Below, piece after piece: positions 12,969-26,378 of a stretch of 60,000 nt of DNA (the stretch's first letter is position 1; the number at the start of each line of letters is the position of its first letter). The notes below the pieces were generated by a model. That model did no database searches. It was not told the DNA's origin and worked only from the letters and a program-made list of their open reading frames with translations. The DNA comes from Phoronis australis. Taxonomy: Eukaryota; Phoronida; Phoronidae. The translations under genes were made by a program, and so were the position numbers. The stretch lies in contig NMRA01000067.1 in assembly GCA_002633005.1 (NCBI GenBank), positions 379,025 to 439,024 on the forward strand, in the 5' to 3' direction.

Positions 12969-15900
12969 CTGAAAAATGGATACCAAAGAATTCAGTCGTT
13001 ATATAATTGGTAAGTGATTTCTTAAAATGATACTAAACTCTGTATTGTGATTTCATACAAAACGTTTTGCGTCCCCTGCTATTATTTCAATTTTAGTACG
13101 TACCCCCAGAGATGTAACCTTTGCTCAGCTAAAATACTAACTTCCACACTGTGATACTAAGTAGATCCATTTGGTTCAAAATGTGTCTGTCCCCTCATCC
13201 ACCGATTACCTCGCTTTAACCGTTAGTTACGGTTGAAGGTTTAGTAACCCTTTAATCCTTTTAAGGATAATTTCAAACGCTTGAAGGTTAGAAGGGTGTA
13301 GGACATTATTTGATTTCAAATATTTAAGTGAGCTGGTCATGATATCTGTTTAAAATAGGATAAAACAGGATTCAGTGTTCATAGAAACGAATGGACTCAA
13401 ATCAAGAAAAAATACGTCCTGTCTGACATATTCAATATTACAGACTATAACTCTATTAAAGGCAAGGAGCAGCCAAAACGGATATATGAAAGTAATTTTT
13501 TAACTAATTTTAGAAGATGTGAATTTTACACCATCTTCGATCCGTCTCAACAATGGCAAAGTTGGCCAATCACCAACGGGGAAACAAAGGGCACCAACAT
13601 TAAAATTGTAATAACAATACTGTTTAACCCAAAATAAGTCATGCGCTTCAACAAGTACAAGTTCTCTCACCAAATACAGTGCCTTCACTGCAAATCTAAT
13701 TCAAACGCGTCGACTTTGTTTTCGTTGTTGTTGCGTGAATTAACAGCGTAGCAATACAGGCAGAACTCCTTTATTGTCGCAGCAGTTGTTCTGCGATTTC
13801 ATAGTCTTCAAAACTTTATGTAGCAAAAGTGGCTCAGAAATTTTCGACACTTCGATTAAAGAAACCGTTAATTTGTAAACTGTGAATCTCTTGGGTGATA
13901 ATCAATGGTTCCACAAACATTCTGTGACGCAACTAAAAGAACTGACTGGAAATACAGGAAACGACGAGGAAATAGAATTTCGTTTCATGTTGAATACAGT
14001 TGACACTGCCTACCTCTGTTAACGACTTTTTGAGCGATCTGTTTTCCGACACTAAATGGAACATTTCTTCTTCAATTCTCTCAACTGACTCGTCTCGAGA
14101 CATGCTCATCACTTGAGCGGACATGTTCACAGACTTCAGAGCTTCTTCGTCCTTGTGTTTTTGCCATAATCTCAACTGAAAAACATTAGAGCATCCCATA
14201 ATATATCACGTCATCAAGTCCAGGGTCCGAAATCTAGTCTCCGGACTAGAACTCGTAACTCCAACTAAATTTGTAGGTATCTGTTTTGCTTAGGTGAACT
14301 GAAGCATAAGTGCCTTTTGTTTTAGTAAACTACCACTTGCGGAGATGATGAAAAACGCCAGTTTCACACTTGGTAGCATCACCATTAAAGCTACCTGTTG
14401 GGTTTCAAGTCAAACGTGAAGTTGAGATTGAGTTAGCTGCTTTAGTGCCAGTTTAGATTATTTCCTCGTGTGCAGAAAATCGCAATGTGTCCCAGCAAGA
14501 AATCGAAGACGCTTACTCATATCTAGAGACAGTTCTGAATTCAAACTAAATTGGATTGCATCAAATATTCAAGTTAAATGGGAGTATTGGAGCTCAAAGA
14601 TTGTAATTTGGGGTCAGGTGTGTCTCTATGTACTATAAGGGATTCAACTAACTTAAAATTTCGCTAATACAGTGCCTCCAGAAATGACGTCAATCCAACA
14701 TAAATGCGGTATATACGAGAACTGGAATATGTAGACAGTGGAAGGGGTTAATTTGAACGCAAAATGACGACAATCAGGGCTTTGGGCCGGGCCTTTGCAA
14801 ACCTTGAGTACTCACTTTTGGAATGAAAATATAACATTGGACAGCAGTTGTGCAAGCCAAGATTCCCGTGCTGGCACATGCAAAAGAGACGTTTGGCCTC
14901 TCCTCAAACGTGGTTGCCAAGGCAATGGAAACACTTCCCAATATCACAGTTATGTATGCACTTGATATAATACTCCTTGAGTCGTTCATAGAGGGCAGTG
15001 TTACGTTTCTGATCATCCAAGCGAGGTACGTGCCACACAACAACATGGCGGTTTTGTATATCAGCAGCAACGACAGCCACGCAGGCAAGTACGTGCATGT
15101 ACACGTCTGGTACACGTGAGGAGTAATAATATCTAAATCGCCCGTTAGGGGATGTGTGCTGTTCAATGTCCTAGTATCATGCGTAGTCCTATGACGGATG
15201 TAGGCTGTGAGAGGATCAACTGCTTGCCAACAGCCCATAATGGCGCCGTCTACCACGAGAAAGCCTCCAATCACTAAAAGCAACTTTTCGTCTTTAATCA
15301 CCTGAAATATGAGTTAGTGTGTTCGTTCGTAATTGTCCTTTACAACTGTACACTGCTTTTTTACAAACTATGGCACAGAGAACATACTGTAATGGGCCAC
15401 GTGATACATGTAGGCTAAGAGTGGAATCCCATGGCTTCTGGCAACCCACTTAGTGGCAGGCATTTGTCAACATAACACAAACCCACGTCGAGAAAAGGAT
15501 TAATTAAAGTTACAATTTCCTTTTAAATACAACCAAACATCAAGTAAGAGACTCAAGCCCGAGCTCTCAAATCAACAACTAGTTTATGAACTTGCAGTGT
15601 CCCCACCGAAAGAACTCATGACATTCCGAATAGAGGAGAAATTATTATTGATGACCTGTTCTTGGTTAGGAAAACCGATAATGTTGGAACATAAAATAAA
15701 CAGATATTGATCTAACGTATCTATGCTTCTTTAAGTAAAATTAAGTCAAGATTTTCTGCAAGGCCTGACTTGTTAAAATATCAAGTGCAAGGAGAGCTTC
15801 TCTTAGAACCCTACTGTCACTTACCACTCGTTTCACCGTTGCATCTTTGAAAATTCTATGTATGCGCCAAGCCTTTGTAAACATTGCACCAAAAACCAAC

Positions 15901-18640
15901 GTGTACCCGAAGTTGACTAACCACGTGCGGGTCTGAAACAAAAAACAAACCACGAGGAGATCCAGTACAGTTCTTTTGAGGAGACATGTTTTCCCACACA
16001 GTGACTGGTTGGTAGTACTCCAGTGCTTTATCCCTGTACTTTTTCTTCGTGTCTCAGTGCCACGGTCAGCGGAAAGCGACCTAAAAACCATTTGATTATT
16101 GAAATCGTCGTTTACTGTTTCACTCGGAGGTGGATGCACGAGCGCGGAGAACCCTCGGAGACCAGCAATGACGTAGGCTCATAACTACCTCAGTCAGAGG
16201 TGCCTGGAAGAGCGCTGAGCATCCCCAAGAACATCACCTGAGTTTGCAATCTTTACTAACTATGCCTCCAATTTCACTTACTTGGCAGACGACCGTAGCA
16301 CTGTGTAGGTTTGTCTGAGTGAAGACGTCAAGACCGTAGAGCAAGCAGGTGGCGTAGAGTAGAAAGGCACCGCCAAGGACAAGCAAGTTTATGTTTGGGC
16401 TAGACATCTTTAATACTCTGGAAAGAGAACACGGCAACACTGGTCATTAGAAGAAGGCCTACAACGGACTTGATTAATGATATCTTTTTAATTGATGTAC
16501 TTGCTAAATAAAACTATAGAGTTTATTTTGGTTGGGCTTATTTCATTATTTTTGGAAACCGTTACAATGAACCAAATTAGTGCAGAAAGAAGTTATGGAC
16601 TCATTAATTTATTTTTGGACATCTAATAATTAAACTGCTTGTGCATACGGGAAAAGTTCTTTCCAAAGGCGACTAATCCAGTTAACATTTGTTTTGTTTG
16701 GGGTAATTTCCGCAGCTAACATACGTGTATACAGTACTCCCCGCGGAACCCAAAGTTAAACAGGTTGAAGGTACTGATCTGGGTAAATTGAAGAATACTA
16801 AAACAAGCGATTTCTAACTTAAAAGGTGTCCAATTAAATAACCGGAAGCGCTGACTTCCCAATCTATTTTGCAAGACACGTCGAGTTGACAGGCGGGACG
16901 AAACGCTATTAATTTCATTCACGGATATTTTGAGACGATGGGCATACTTGCACGAAGCTTTTGAGTATCTCACTACTCAACAGTGGAAAAGTTGACGCAC
17001 TGTGGTTTCGAAGAATTTATAAAAAAAAACGTACAAGAATCCAGTCAATTATCTACCAACTACACTATCGTTATGAAGCGACAAGTCGTGTTTTATAGTG
17101 TCGCCGCTTTATTGGAAAATAGATATTACTGCGTTGACTTCCTCGCCTCCTCAAAGCTCACTGACAGAATAAACATCTAGGCCTACACGGACAATTTTGT
17201 TGCGGCACTTTCAGTCAGACAGACATTTCTCAGGAGTTTTGTTTAAAAGCTGTTTTAAATTAATATTGCTTTATTCTGTTCTCGCTAGAAGAAATGAATT
17301 TGAAGTTCGTTCTTTGACGATTTTACCACAAGTCTGCTATGAAAGGTCTGTGGTGGTAAAACAAGTCCTCTGTGGAAGATCGTTTATACATGTAACATCT
17401 CGGTTTTCTTTTGACCTTTGATAGTACAATAGCCTATGCAGTAAGGGTGCTTGTGCTTTTGGTTGTTAAGCCATCTTAAGTTTGTTTGTAACTTTTTTGG
17501 TTCACCGAAAGCTCGTTCAATATACTGTCACAAAATATCGACTCAGTTCAACCGAACAGAATAATACGGCACGCCTCAGTTTCCTACAGTTGGGCGAATA
17601 TATCCTGCACATTATCAAATCAACTCTACTCCAACGAGTCGCTTCAAAAGTGTACATTCATAACCTATTATTACCTTTTTACCTTCCAGGCAAAATTATA
17701 CCTCGCTCGTTTAAACCAATTATCGACGTCTCCGTTCCTCGTCCCTGACAAAATACGACTATATACAAAGATTATTGGTCCGCGATTAGTTTTAAAAAAC
17801 CTGACAAGAATGCCTGATAATGCCTGTATCGTGTTACAAAAGAGATAACTCATGGTTGTTCTACCTCCTACCTGAGCAATCTGCTTGTTTCAACATTCAG
17901 GTGTGAATATCGAGTAAAAACTATTTCGCTCTTGAGTTTGACCGCGCTTGTAATTGTTAGATAGGGTTTTAGGTCGACGCTCAGTTCAGAACGGATTAAA
18001 TTGAGCGTGCAATAAACTACTGGGTGTGGAACTCATAGATTTGCCGGGTGAGTTAAATGAATAACCTAGGGCCATGAGATTGCCAATGCATCCCCACGAA
18101 GCTTTGCTTATGATTCACAATTATAAAGACGAGGCATCATGTAAGAAGATCTAGACGAGTCTTTTTGTCAAAATTTACTAACAATGCAATAAGTCATTCC
18201 TGAAATTTCATGAGTTTTAATCTGCGCAGAAAATAAAGTTTGCAATTCTTCATTTTGTTATAATTATTCTACTTAATTTTTTTCTTCTTGAGTCGTACTT
18301 GGAAAACTACCGTTTCACATAAACTTGCAGTGTTTTAGGTGAACACTTCTTATAGGCGTTAACTTTAATTCTACCTGAAAGCATTTGTATTTGCAATAAC
18401 GTAATAATGTGACATGTTCACGGTAATTGTGTGTTTCTACCTCGTAAGAATTGAAGGTTCGTCCATAGATATCAAATCGCATACACTCCATTTTTTCTCC
18501 TTACCTTAGACGTCGGTAGCGAATGTTGAATGTCAGGAAGACAAGCGTAAGACAGCAGCCGAGACTAGCCAACCCGGAAACGATGCCAAATACCCACAGT
18601 TCCACACTCTTCACGGCGCTCGCCATTTTAATTCGTTCTT
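12192..18640 (-). CDS. GPR156-like: GABA-B-family class C GPCR, GPR156-like
   Basis: This is a seven-transmembrane class C receptor of the GABA-B/GPR156 branch, expected at the cell membrane and, by family, coupled to Gi/o. Six coding exons join in phase: 18640-18505, 16417-16282, 15932-15825, 15301-14816, 14175-14014 and 12968-12192. Counting from the Met at 18626 gives 596 residues. TM1 is about 10-33, followed by the family hallmark KMSSPN (44-49). TM3 lies in the third exon. IKD precedes TM4 and WQAVDPL (147-153) follows it. TM7 ends in FIPK (281-284). A charged coiled-coil stretch containing QEHVNSAKKKL follows, as in vertebrate GPR156, and then a 240-residue serine-rich tail. No Venus-flytrap ligand domain is encoded upstream, which favours GPR156 (it lacks one) over a true GABA-B subunit. 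WQAVDPL, however, is more GABA-B2-like. The true start may lie in an upstream exon (see 19750-19795). Confidence 0.85.
14014..14175 (-). CDS. GPR156-like: GPR156-like, proximal cytoplasmic exon
   Basis: Acceptor 'gtttttcag', donor 'GAG|gtaggc'; 54 codons, phase 0 on both sides. It is a charged helical segment that begins LRLWQKHKDEEA directly after TM7 and leads into the coiled coil. Confidence 0.88.
14816..15301 (-). CDS. GPR156-like: GPR156-like, exon with TM4-TM7
   Basis: Acceptor 'atatttcag', donor 'AAA|gtgagt'; 162 codons, phase 0 on both sides. It carries IKDEKLLL and TM4, WQAVDPL, an extracellular loop with a cysteine pair and one NST sequon, then TM5, TM6, the ERPNVSF motif and TM7 ending in FIPK. 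Confidence 0.95.
15825..15932 (-). CDS. GPR156-like: GPR156-like, exon with TM3
   Basis: Acceptor 'tttgtttcag', donor 'GTG|gtaagt'; 36 codons, phase 0 on both sides. It contains GYTLVFGAMFTKAWR, the conserved TM3 and second intracellular loop of GABA-B-type receptors. Confidence 0.93.
16282..16417 (-). CDS. GPR156-like: GPR156-like, exon with TM2
   Basis: Acceptor 'ctctttccag', donor 'CCAA|gtaagt'; phase 2 in, phase 0 out. It encodes VLKMSSPN followed by TM2 and an extracellular loop ending VVCQ. The cysteine is the expected conserved partner at the top of TM3. Confidence 0.9.
18505..18640 (-). CDS. GPR156-like: GPR156-like, exon with TM1
   Basis: Acceptor 'cttccgattag' and donor 'CTAAG|gtaagg'. 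The reading frame is EERIKM followed by TM1 and ends NIRYRRLR. It enters in phase 1 and leaves in phase 2. The frame stays open upstream of the acceptor, so the acceptor position is inferred from the intron-like sequence and from family alignment. Confidence 0.75.
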
Positions 18641-19749
18641 CTAATCGGAAGTAAAGCAAAATAATTAATTTTTCTTGTAAAAAACAAAATGTTTCTCAAT
18701 ATCAACCTCTAAGTTTCAAAGATAACCTCAACTGTCAATTTTAGGGTAATGAGATTGAAAAGGTACGGTTTTACCCAGCCAGCTAGCTTCAGTTGTATGT
18801 AGACTAGCGTCAAAATATATTTATGAATTTACACAGCTTTGCACCGGGGCTAGGCGTTCTTCGTTCTGTGAATAAAACACTAAATTTTGACCGGGACTCG
18901 TGACCTGCTTGCCCAATGTCCGTACACGGCAGGCTACTACGGCTGTTTGTTTGCATTAAGAGAGTAGATCATTTGTAGATTGTATTCAACGAATAACGAT
19001 CTAACCACAAACAAACCGTGCACGAGCAGTTCAACAAAATGTGAAACCCAAGCCATGACCGCAATCAAAATAGAACAAATCCAGACAAATTCTAAAAACC
19101 TTTTATCCAAACCATTGGTTACTTGAATGGTACAGAAGGTGAGACGTTGTATATCTCGTTTGACAAACGGAAAAATCTCTGTAAATTATCAAACATGAGC
19201 TCAAATGAATTTAGATAATAGAAAAGATTGATATCTATATTGTTGGCAAAGGACAGAGAGATTGTTCACCAGGGCAAATGATTCGCACGAGTGTCATTGA
19301 CAAATTTACTAATACAACCGAAAAGTTCTGTTAATCTAAGAACAACAGAACATTTTGACGTCATAACTTTTTGCAATGACAGTAAAAAATCCATTTACAT
19401 AAATTTACATGCAAAAATCCCTGTGCCTCATGTCCTTGACCGTCTTAATTAATCTTTGTGATTACCTAGTCGTTTGTTCTTTTCGGCATCACAGCAGATC
19501 ACCTTCGTTTCAATTCCCCTACACGCACTAACACAAAGTAATCTCAAATGACGTGCACCAAGCTATGGCGTTAACTTTTAAAATCCTGGTAGGAATACAA
19601 GTAATTTTTGTAAACAATAGATAGGCCTACGCGAACAGTTAAGAATTACAGAAACTGTAGAAGATAAGAACAATTTAGCCTCATTGTCTGGTCGTAATCT
19701 AGTGCAAGTACACAGTTATTATAGTAAGAATATGGGCGTGCCTGCTCAC

Positions 19750-19795
19750 CAGACAAGCTGGAGGGAAAGATTCTATTTAGCTTGATTTTCACCAT
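19750..19795 (-). CDS. possible first coding exon of the GPR156-like gene
   Basis: On the minus strand an ATG in a good context (gccATGG) opens a 15-codon frame, MVKIKLNRIFPSSLS. It ends at a consensus donor, TCTG|gtgagc, in phase 1, which is exactly the phase needed to enter the TM1 exon at 18640. With it the receptor would be 616 residues and would have a short N-terminus, as expected for a receptor without a flytrap domain. The peptide itself is not recognisable, so support rests on phase, donor and start context only. Confidence 0.35.
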
Positions 19796-22067
19796 GGCAT
19801 GCAACTATCCACGACAACGATACATGACTTGTATGCCTTTACAAGATTTTATGACATTACTTGTGAATAGAATAACATAGGCATACTACGCATCAGTCAA
19901 AATTATTAACGTAGGAAAGTACGTTAGCGTTTCAATGAACGCGTGTGTCAGTATTATTTCCATCGTTCTACCCGAGGGCACGAGATATGTTACGTCGTCT
20001 AAAACACATTGAAGGGCTGAACTGCACCCCATATAAGACTGCACAATGTCAGTGTATTCCGTCCGGTTGCACTAGGCACGACTTTACAGAGTGCACGTCA
20101 ATTACTCAACGGTGTAGACGAAGCCAAAAAGGTATAAGAAAATTTTGCACCCGACTTTTAACTTTACAGACATATGTTTTCATTTCGCCATTGTGTCCTA
20201 CGTGAAGCGAATACAAATATTGTTTCAAATTCTAAGCGTCGCTTATAATGATTGGCACCGACACGGCATCAAATCCCCCTTGAGCTAAATAAAGCCAGTT
20301 ATTGCAAGATAAAATAATTATCTGTGAAACATATTTCAAACATTGCCATTGTACTTGACTTTGTGAAAGTATCCGCAGGTAATAATTTCGATGAACGAGA
20401 AGTGTAATTTGGGGGCATGGTGGGCGGCGGTGCGTTTCCTAACTATGCAAGTATGGCTCGAGGTCATACGTGAACGCAACCGAGAGGCTGTTTGGAACTT
20501 CCCGCGTAGGGGTGTTTTCTCACTAGCTAGGACCATTTCATGTCAAGATTCAGATTCGGCCAGGATGCATTCCGTTGACGCAGGAAGTTGGCGACTAAAT
20601 ATAAGCTGTATGTTCACGTGTTTCGTTTGGAGCGCGTTAGCGATATCTCGCGAAGACTTTGCTTTGTGTCGCTTTTCTCGCAAGAAACTTTCTCTACTGA
20701 ACGCAGCTCTGGTCCGGTGGCGTGTGTGAATTGTCGAACTGTCGTACGCAAGAAACGTTGAAATAACCTTGTGCCGTAAATAAATTACTAAACGTTGAGG
20801 GCTGATGTTAAAACAACGGTATACCCTTCAACTGAAAACTTCTTTTTGCGACTATTTTATACTCATTGTCAAATACAATTGCAAAATTTTTTTACAACCA
20901 CCGGTACGAATTGCCTACTACAGGTAAGGACGTTTCATTGGCGTCGGAGACGGTCGACAATTTGCCGATCATACACCGAGTGGATTCATTGGCATTTATG
21001 AATTGCGTGACATATGCTAACGTCACCATGTCCATTGAGCAAAAAAATAAAAGACATTATTTTGTAAATATTTTCTCAGAATTTCTATCTGTTTTTTTAA
21101 AGCATGCACAGAATCTACATCACCAAGCGCAACAAAGCACTAACTCGATTTACAACCGTACAACCGTAATCACTCTCATACATGTATCGAACAAACATAG
21201 CATAACAATACCATGCTGTGGCATACATCCATACTTGCGATAGTTTGTGAAAGAAAAATACATAAGATACAGAGACAAAAAGAACTTGATCGATAAAAAC
21301 AACGTCAGTGCTTGAAAGGCTAATGTAGTCGTGTCTTTTAGTGTTTTGTTCTCGGCCATGTAGCCATTAACATTGACATAATGGCACACCTGTGCATGGT
21401 TATTACAGATCTACTCAACTCAGTGACCCGCTAGTTTTTGTTCAATCGATGGACCTCTGCCTCTGCTTCTCAGATTTGCAAGATTGCAGCGACTAGAAAT
21501 TTAGTGAATGACTTCTAGTTTCTAAAATCCCGTAACATCACATATGGTCAGCCTCGTGACAAATATGAACCCTCGACCTCGGCGGTCGCTGTTCGCTGCT
21601 CTGCTAGTCCAGCAAGTACCCGAGTATTTTAAACGTCACCGGCCTCGATTTCAGATAAATGTTCTGAGTGGCTGGAAGCCAATGTCGAGAAATGTTGATT
21701 TCTATGAGAAATCATAAGAGTCTACGGATTTTGCGGTTTTATAGCTCTGGTCAAAACTGGTGACTTCAAGAAGTCTAGTGTCCTCAATAATGAAAAAGGG
21801 CGTTTTTCGGCCCGGAAGCCGATCGTGTCCCTATAAAAATAAGAAAGATTTAAAACGTTTGTTTTTCACGCACATCATTTCATGTACACTAATCAATCAA
21901 TTGGGACATAAAGATAAAGACACCCTCGATATTATGTTTATCAAAAAATCCCACCGTCAGTGTTCGTCAAACACTGAACAACTGTTAAGATTAATGTACA
22001 ACGGTCAAGATTAATGGACAGTGTTTTTGAACTAAATTCTACTTATTGAAACTGATTATAATATTAC

Positions 22068-22118
22068 CTTTTCCACGCAGATGGCCTCCAAAGCCGGAAC
22101 GTGGTCGGTCGAAAACAT
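22068..22118 (-). CDS. possible isolated first coding exon
   Basis: The minus strand reads ATG, then 17 codons (MFSTDHVPALEAICVEK), then AAG|gtaata, a good donor in phase 0. The stretch is more GC-rich than its surroundings. It could be an alternative 5' exon of the receptor downstream, but a further exon would be needed to change phase from 0 to 1. It could also belong to an unseen gene, or be chance. The plus strand across the same bases is also open, so strand is uncertain. Confidence 0.25.
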
Positions 22119-24956
22119 GGCGACCTGTTAAAGAAGCTATAACCGAGTTTTCGGAAAATTAGATACGAACAAAATACCTCAGTTGAGAAATGACAGACTA
22201 TGAACAGCATCGGGAATTTTTAGAGCACGGAAGCTTCCCAGGGCCCTTGAAATTTAACACGACCTGGCTATTTTTATCTGACGCTTTACACATTACTTGT
22301 GGTGAAATTTCATTGTGATAGATTATATTGTTTTTGAAAAAAACAAGAAGAAGTTCAGCATATCATTGTCAACAACGTCTGTAATAACATAATATTGCTG
22401 CTGCTGTGCTGAACGACTTCAGAGTGGCGTCATGCGGTACGCTATTTGTGAAAGAAAATTCAGGTGTGGAACCAGCAACCCAGGAGCGTGACATGGGCGC
22501 TATGAGCCGTTGGTTAGACCGTTGTGTGATGTGCCAATTTTTGTACCCTCGAATCTGAAGTACAGATTTTATAGTCAATTATAGCTCAATCAAAAACCCT
22601 TGGAGGCATTATGTTTACCATTATTTAACATTAATGTTAGATATCCCCTATTTGTCATCACCGAACAGGGACATTGTAATTTTATAGGTTTTTGACAAGA
22701 CTGGTCGTCATAAATTGAGCTTGATAGATGAGTTAGTATTAGCAATACTATTGAAATCTTCTCCACCATAATCACGGTAATAAATCGAGATAAAGCGATA
22801 CATCAGTCGTTATACCTTGATGTATGTCTGCAGGATAAGAAGGGTCAACATATTTTGATAAAGCGACCAGTCTTGACGATAATATTTTACAAGACGACTT
22901 TCTGCTGATGTTGCACATACGGCGGAATGGATAGATTTCTATAATTTTGAGTCGTTCTTGTAAGTCCAGGGTTAGAAAGAAAAACATAAAGCAAGTAGTT
23001 TTTGCAATTGAAAAGACGGCTTTAGTGGATAGAGATGATGGTACGTATTTGTGACACACGCATAGGTTTTTAGGTTCATAGCGTACCACCGTGTCGTCAT
23101 TTGTAAAAAAACCCAAACAAGATCGAGACCAATCAAAATTCTAAAGCCCATCACCGCACTTAAATCAGATTCCATTTTTAGAACAACTCATCAGTTTTTT
23201 TCTACATTTCTGTGAAGGAATTATGACAGAGACTTTCATTAGAACTCACCTGTACAATAAATCCTTCCCTGAACTGACGCTCTTCTATCAAATTACTCTG
23301 CCGTTAAACGGAGCCGTCATTAGATCAACAGAGAAATCTCAAAAAAAATTACGCCCGTTAAGAATTTAATTTCGAATAATATCCCTGGTTTTCGATAGTT
23401 CTCTGAGAATGTTGACACAACAGCCCCCCATCGGCACGATGTTATCGGCTTAACAGGTTACTTTCCAAGGATAGCAAGTGGTTTTCAGGGACTACTCCTG
23501 TCAGCTACAACAATGTCAATCTCTTCAGTTAACGAGTCCTCAGCCGATGATGATTGGTTTACGACCGGTCAGTAGGCCTACAGTTCGCTATCTATCCGGT
23601 AAACCCAAGATCTGCGTCGTTGTGACCTAAACTTTAATCCAAAAATAGTATTCTAACAATGCTGGTCCTCAACTCTAACAAGTTTAGATAAATGATGAGG
23701 ATTAAATGAGGACATTCCTTGTTCAGGAAAAGTAACCGACCACTTCATCAGCTGAGTGACTGACCTACAGCCAAGTAATGTATAAAATTACCAATACATG
23801 TCCTTTAGGGATAGCACGTTAAAGGCACATTATCGTTTTTATGGAGGAAAATGCGTTTTTGGCATTATTTTTTGATGGGGTAGACTTTTTGAAGCTATTA
23901 GATTTGGTCAGATCTAAAAAATGATATGTGATTTCATTACAAATCGCAAATTCTAAGCGTGGTCTGCCAGACACTCCCTAAAATCAAGGCGTATGATTAC
24001 CAGTTAAATTCGCTTAAACTATTCTGTTTGGCTGAGAATACGAAGCTTACTGGCTCGACGAATCCGCGGGAGGGCTGATTTAGGAAACTCACTTTTCTCG
24101 TCGATAATGTTACTTTTATTTGATGCACTCTAGTTTTCAAAAAAATTACATGTTAGAAGCAGTACTTCAAGTAGTAACAATGTATTTTTAGGAAAAATGG
24201 GAAAAATGAAGTATGGTGGTACTCCCATAGACGTGCCGCCCAAATGGACGAATTTTTCACGACAAGTTTGACAAGTTTCCCTATGAAAAGGTGCTTTTCA
24301 TCTACATGCATTTTCAGATTTAATTCTTTCAAAAGGGTCCATCATGGGAGTTCAGACTCTACGCAAGGTCACTTTTCCAAATACAGGCCTATATATGAAA
24401 AGTGCAGAAGGCCAAAGACATTTAATATTTTCGATTTTTGTGAAACACGGCCACAGGCTGTAAAAGGTGAACTCATTTCGACAGCACAACATACCCTCTC
24501 TGCATAAGGCTTATGGCACTAAATCCTACAAAATGGTTGTCATTCTAGAACAAAACTGTACGAAGGGATAACTTGCGTGGAAGCGTCCTACACAAAGGTC
24601 CCTTCTATTCGAGTCCATTCATTAATTTTCCAGTTGCACCCCTGTCAAAAATGTAATGGAGTAGGCCAAGTGGGCTCATGTTCGATATACGCCCCTTTTT
24701 AGGCCTCTGTACCTGTATGTGGGGCAGCGCCTGCATCCGTGTTTAGACGCGACGCCGGGCTACTTTCGATACACTTTCAAGTTAGAGCAAAAAACAAAGA
24801 ACACGGCAGTGAGGCTTTACTTAACCTTTAAAAAAACGGTAAATTTTGCCGTGTACTCATTTCAACTTATCTTTTAAGGTTTACTTAAACTAAAGACAGC
24901 CCACAAAGAATGAACAAAATTACACAGATAGCAAACAATGTAAGACAAGCTTTTGT

Positions 24957-25181
24957 ACAAGGGATAACCGTCTGCACATGTGCAGGGGATATCTGCCTTC
25001 ACTTGTACAAGGGAACCCTTTGCGCATGTACTGGGGATAACAGTCTGCGCGTGTACAGGAAATAACCGTGTGAGCATGTGCAGGAGGTAACCGTCTGAGC
25101 GTGTACACCGGATAGCCGCCTCTACATGTTCAAGGGATAAGCGTCTGCGCCTGTGCAAGGGCGAAGATCATCTGCGCATGC
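24957..25181. repeat. 25-bp minisatellite, about nine units
   Basis: Diverged tandem copies of a 25-bp unit close to 'acaagggataaccgtctgcgcatgt' cover 225 bp. Most units are exactly 25 bp and one is 23. Frames running through it on the minus strand are repeat artefacts. Confidence 0.85.
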
Positions 25182-26378
25182 GAGTGAATGATTTAGATGT
25201 ATGACCCTATATGAAAATGTTTTATCAAAACATTATTTCGAATGTTGGCGCATGAGTCTAAGATGCGGAGCGGTTTCAGGAATATGCGTGTTTCGATAAG
25301 AAGCTTAAGTATACATGTTCAGTTTATTAAGCATGTTGTTTTAGTTTTTAATCTTACAACTTTTTAGAGTGAGTTCGAAGAGATTTAACGCTTATTAGGA
25401 TTGAAAAACATGCAAAAGTCATTTTAGTGATTACTCAGTCCGTGTCGAGTGGCCAGGCAAGAGGTCAGTGAAGTATGTGTTCGCGTCGTACCAACGTTTG
25501 ACATTTAGCTCAGTAATGAGTTTCTGAATTAAGAGCCATGAAATGAAAGGATAGCCGTCTAAATGAAAGATGCCACATTCGAAATCGGTGCAACGTTTAC
25601 ACTAGTACGAGTATGCAGTTTGGTTGCCGACAAATGCTAACTTCGTTGCCTTGTTTTATGTTGTTCGCGACACTGTCCCCGTCTCCAGTATGTTTTATTG
25701 TGCCATCTTAATAACTTTTCACGTAAATACCACACCTTGAGATAAGTGATAATGATAACCTTAAAATTGGCTTACTTCGCATGTATTGTATCATAGAAGG
25801 TTGTTCGAATTATGATAATGATGACCATAATCCATGATCATCGTTGATACCATTTGTCTCAGTTCGCTGTGTAGGCCATGTTTTGAAAAGCCGTTCCTCC
25901 GATTTCACTGCGTTATCTAACCGGTTTTATAAACTTCAGCAAACGCAGCATAAACCGGACATGATATGATTTGCTTAGCAAAAGGTTATTAGTTTAACAA
26001 CTCGTTGGCAGTCATAATATCCGTCCAGCATTTACTTGAAAGTACTGCGATACCGGACAAACGCCTTGTCCGTGTTAATTCTGAATAAATGTCACGTGGT
26101 GTGCTAATATACTATCAGAAAGTTTCTATCGATTTCTGAAAATTTCACTTGCCTAATGATAACAGATAAGTCTATTCAGGAGAAAATTGTTAAATGGCAG
26201 CCTTTCCGTCTTTTATGGCATGAGTGTATGTTTGTTTGTGCTTTACCACGTCGAGTAACTCGTGTGAGGGTGGAACTCCTGGCGATCTTTGAATTTAAAT
26301 GTGCACACGAAGATATATACGAGTTGTTAATATTAAAAATGAAGTACTTCTTCAACTACGTTATTTGAGATTTCAAAG

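Larger units (their letters stand above)
18641..26378. other. largely non-coding interval
   Basis: Apart from two weak minus-strand exon candidates (19750-19795, 22068-22118) and the minisatellite at 24957-25181, I see nothing I can support. A relatively GC-rich stretch at about 20390-20740 is open for 113 codons on the plus strand, but its composition is unlike protein. Confidence 0.5.

Noticed and set aside
20391-20729. 113-codon plus-strand frame in a GC-richer patch
   Set aside because: Tryptophan- and cysteine-rich random composition; could be a promoter patch but there is no evidence for a gene.
23513-23570. Short plus-strand frame MSISSVNESSADDDWFTTG before a gtcagt
   Set aside because: Looks like a receptor N-terminus with a glycosylation site, but the donor is weak and no downstream exon was found.
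26016-26086. Short plus-strand frame IISVQHLLESTAIPDKRLVRV after a possible acceptor
   Set aside because: Ends after about 24 codons with no linked exon; could be chance.
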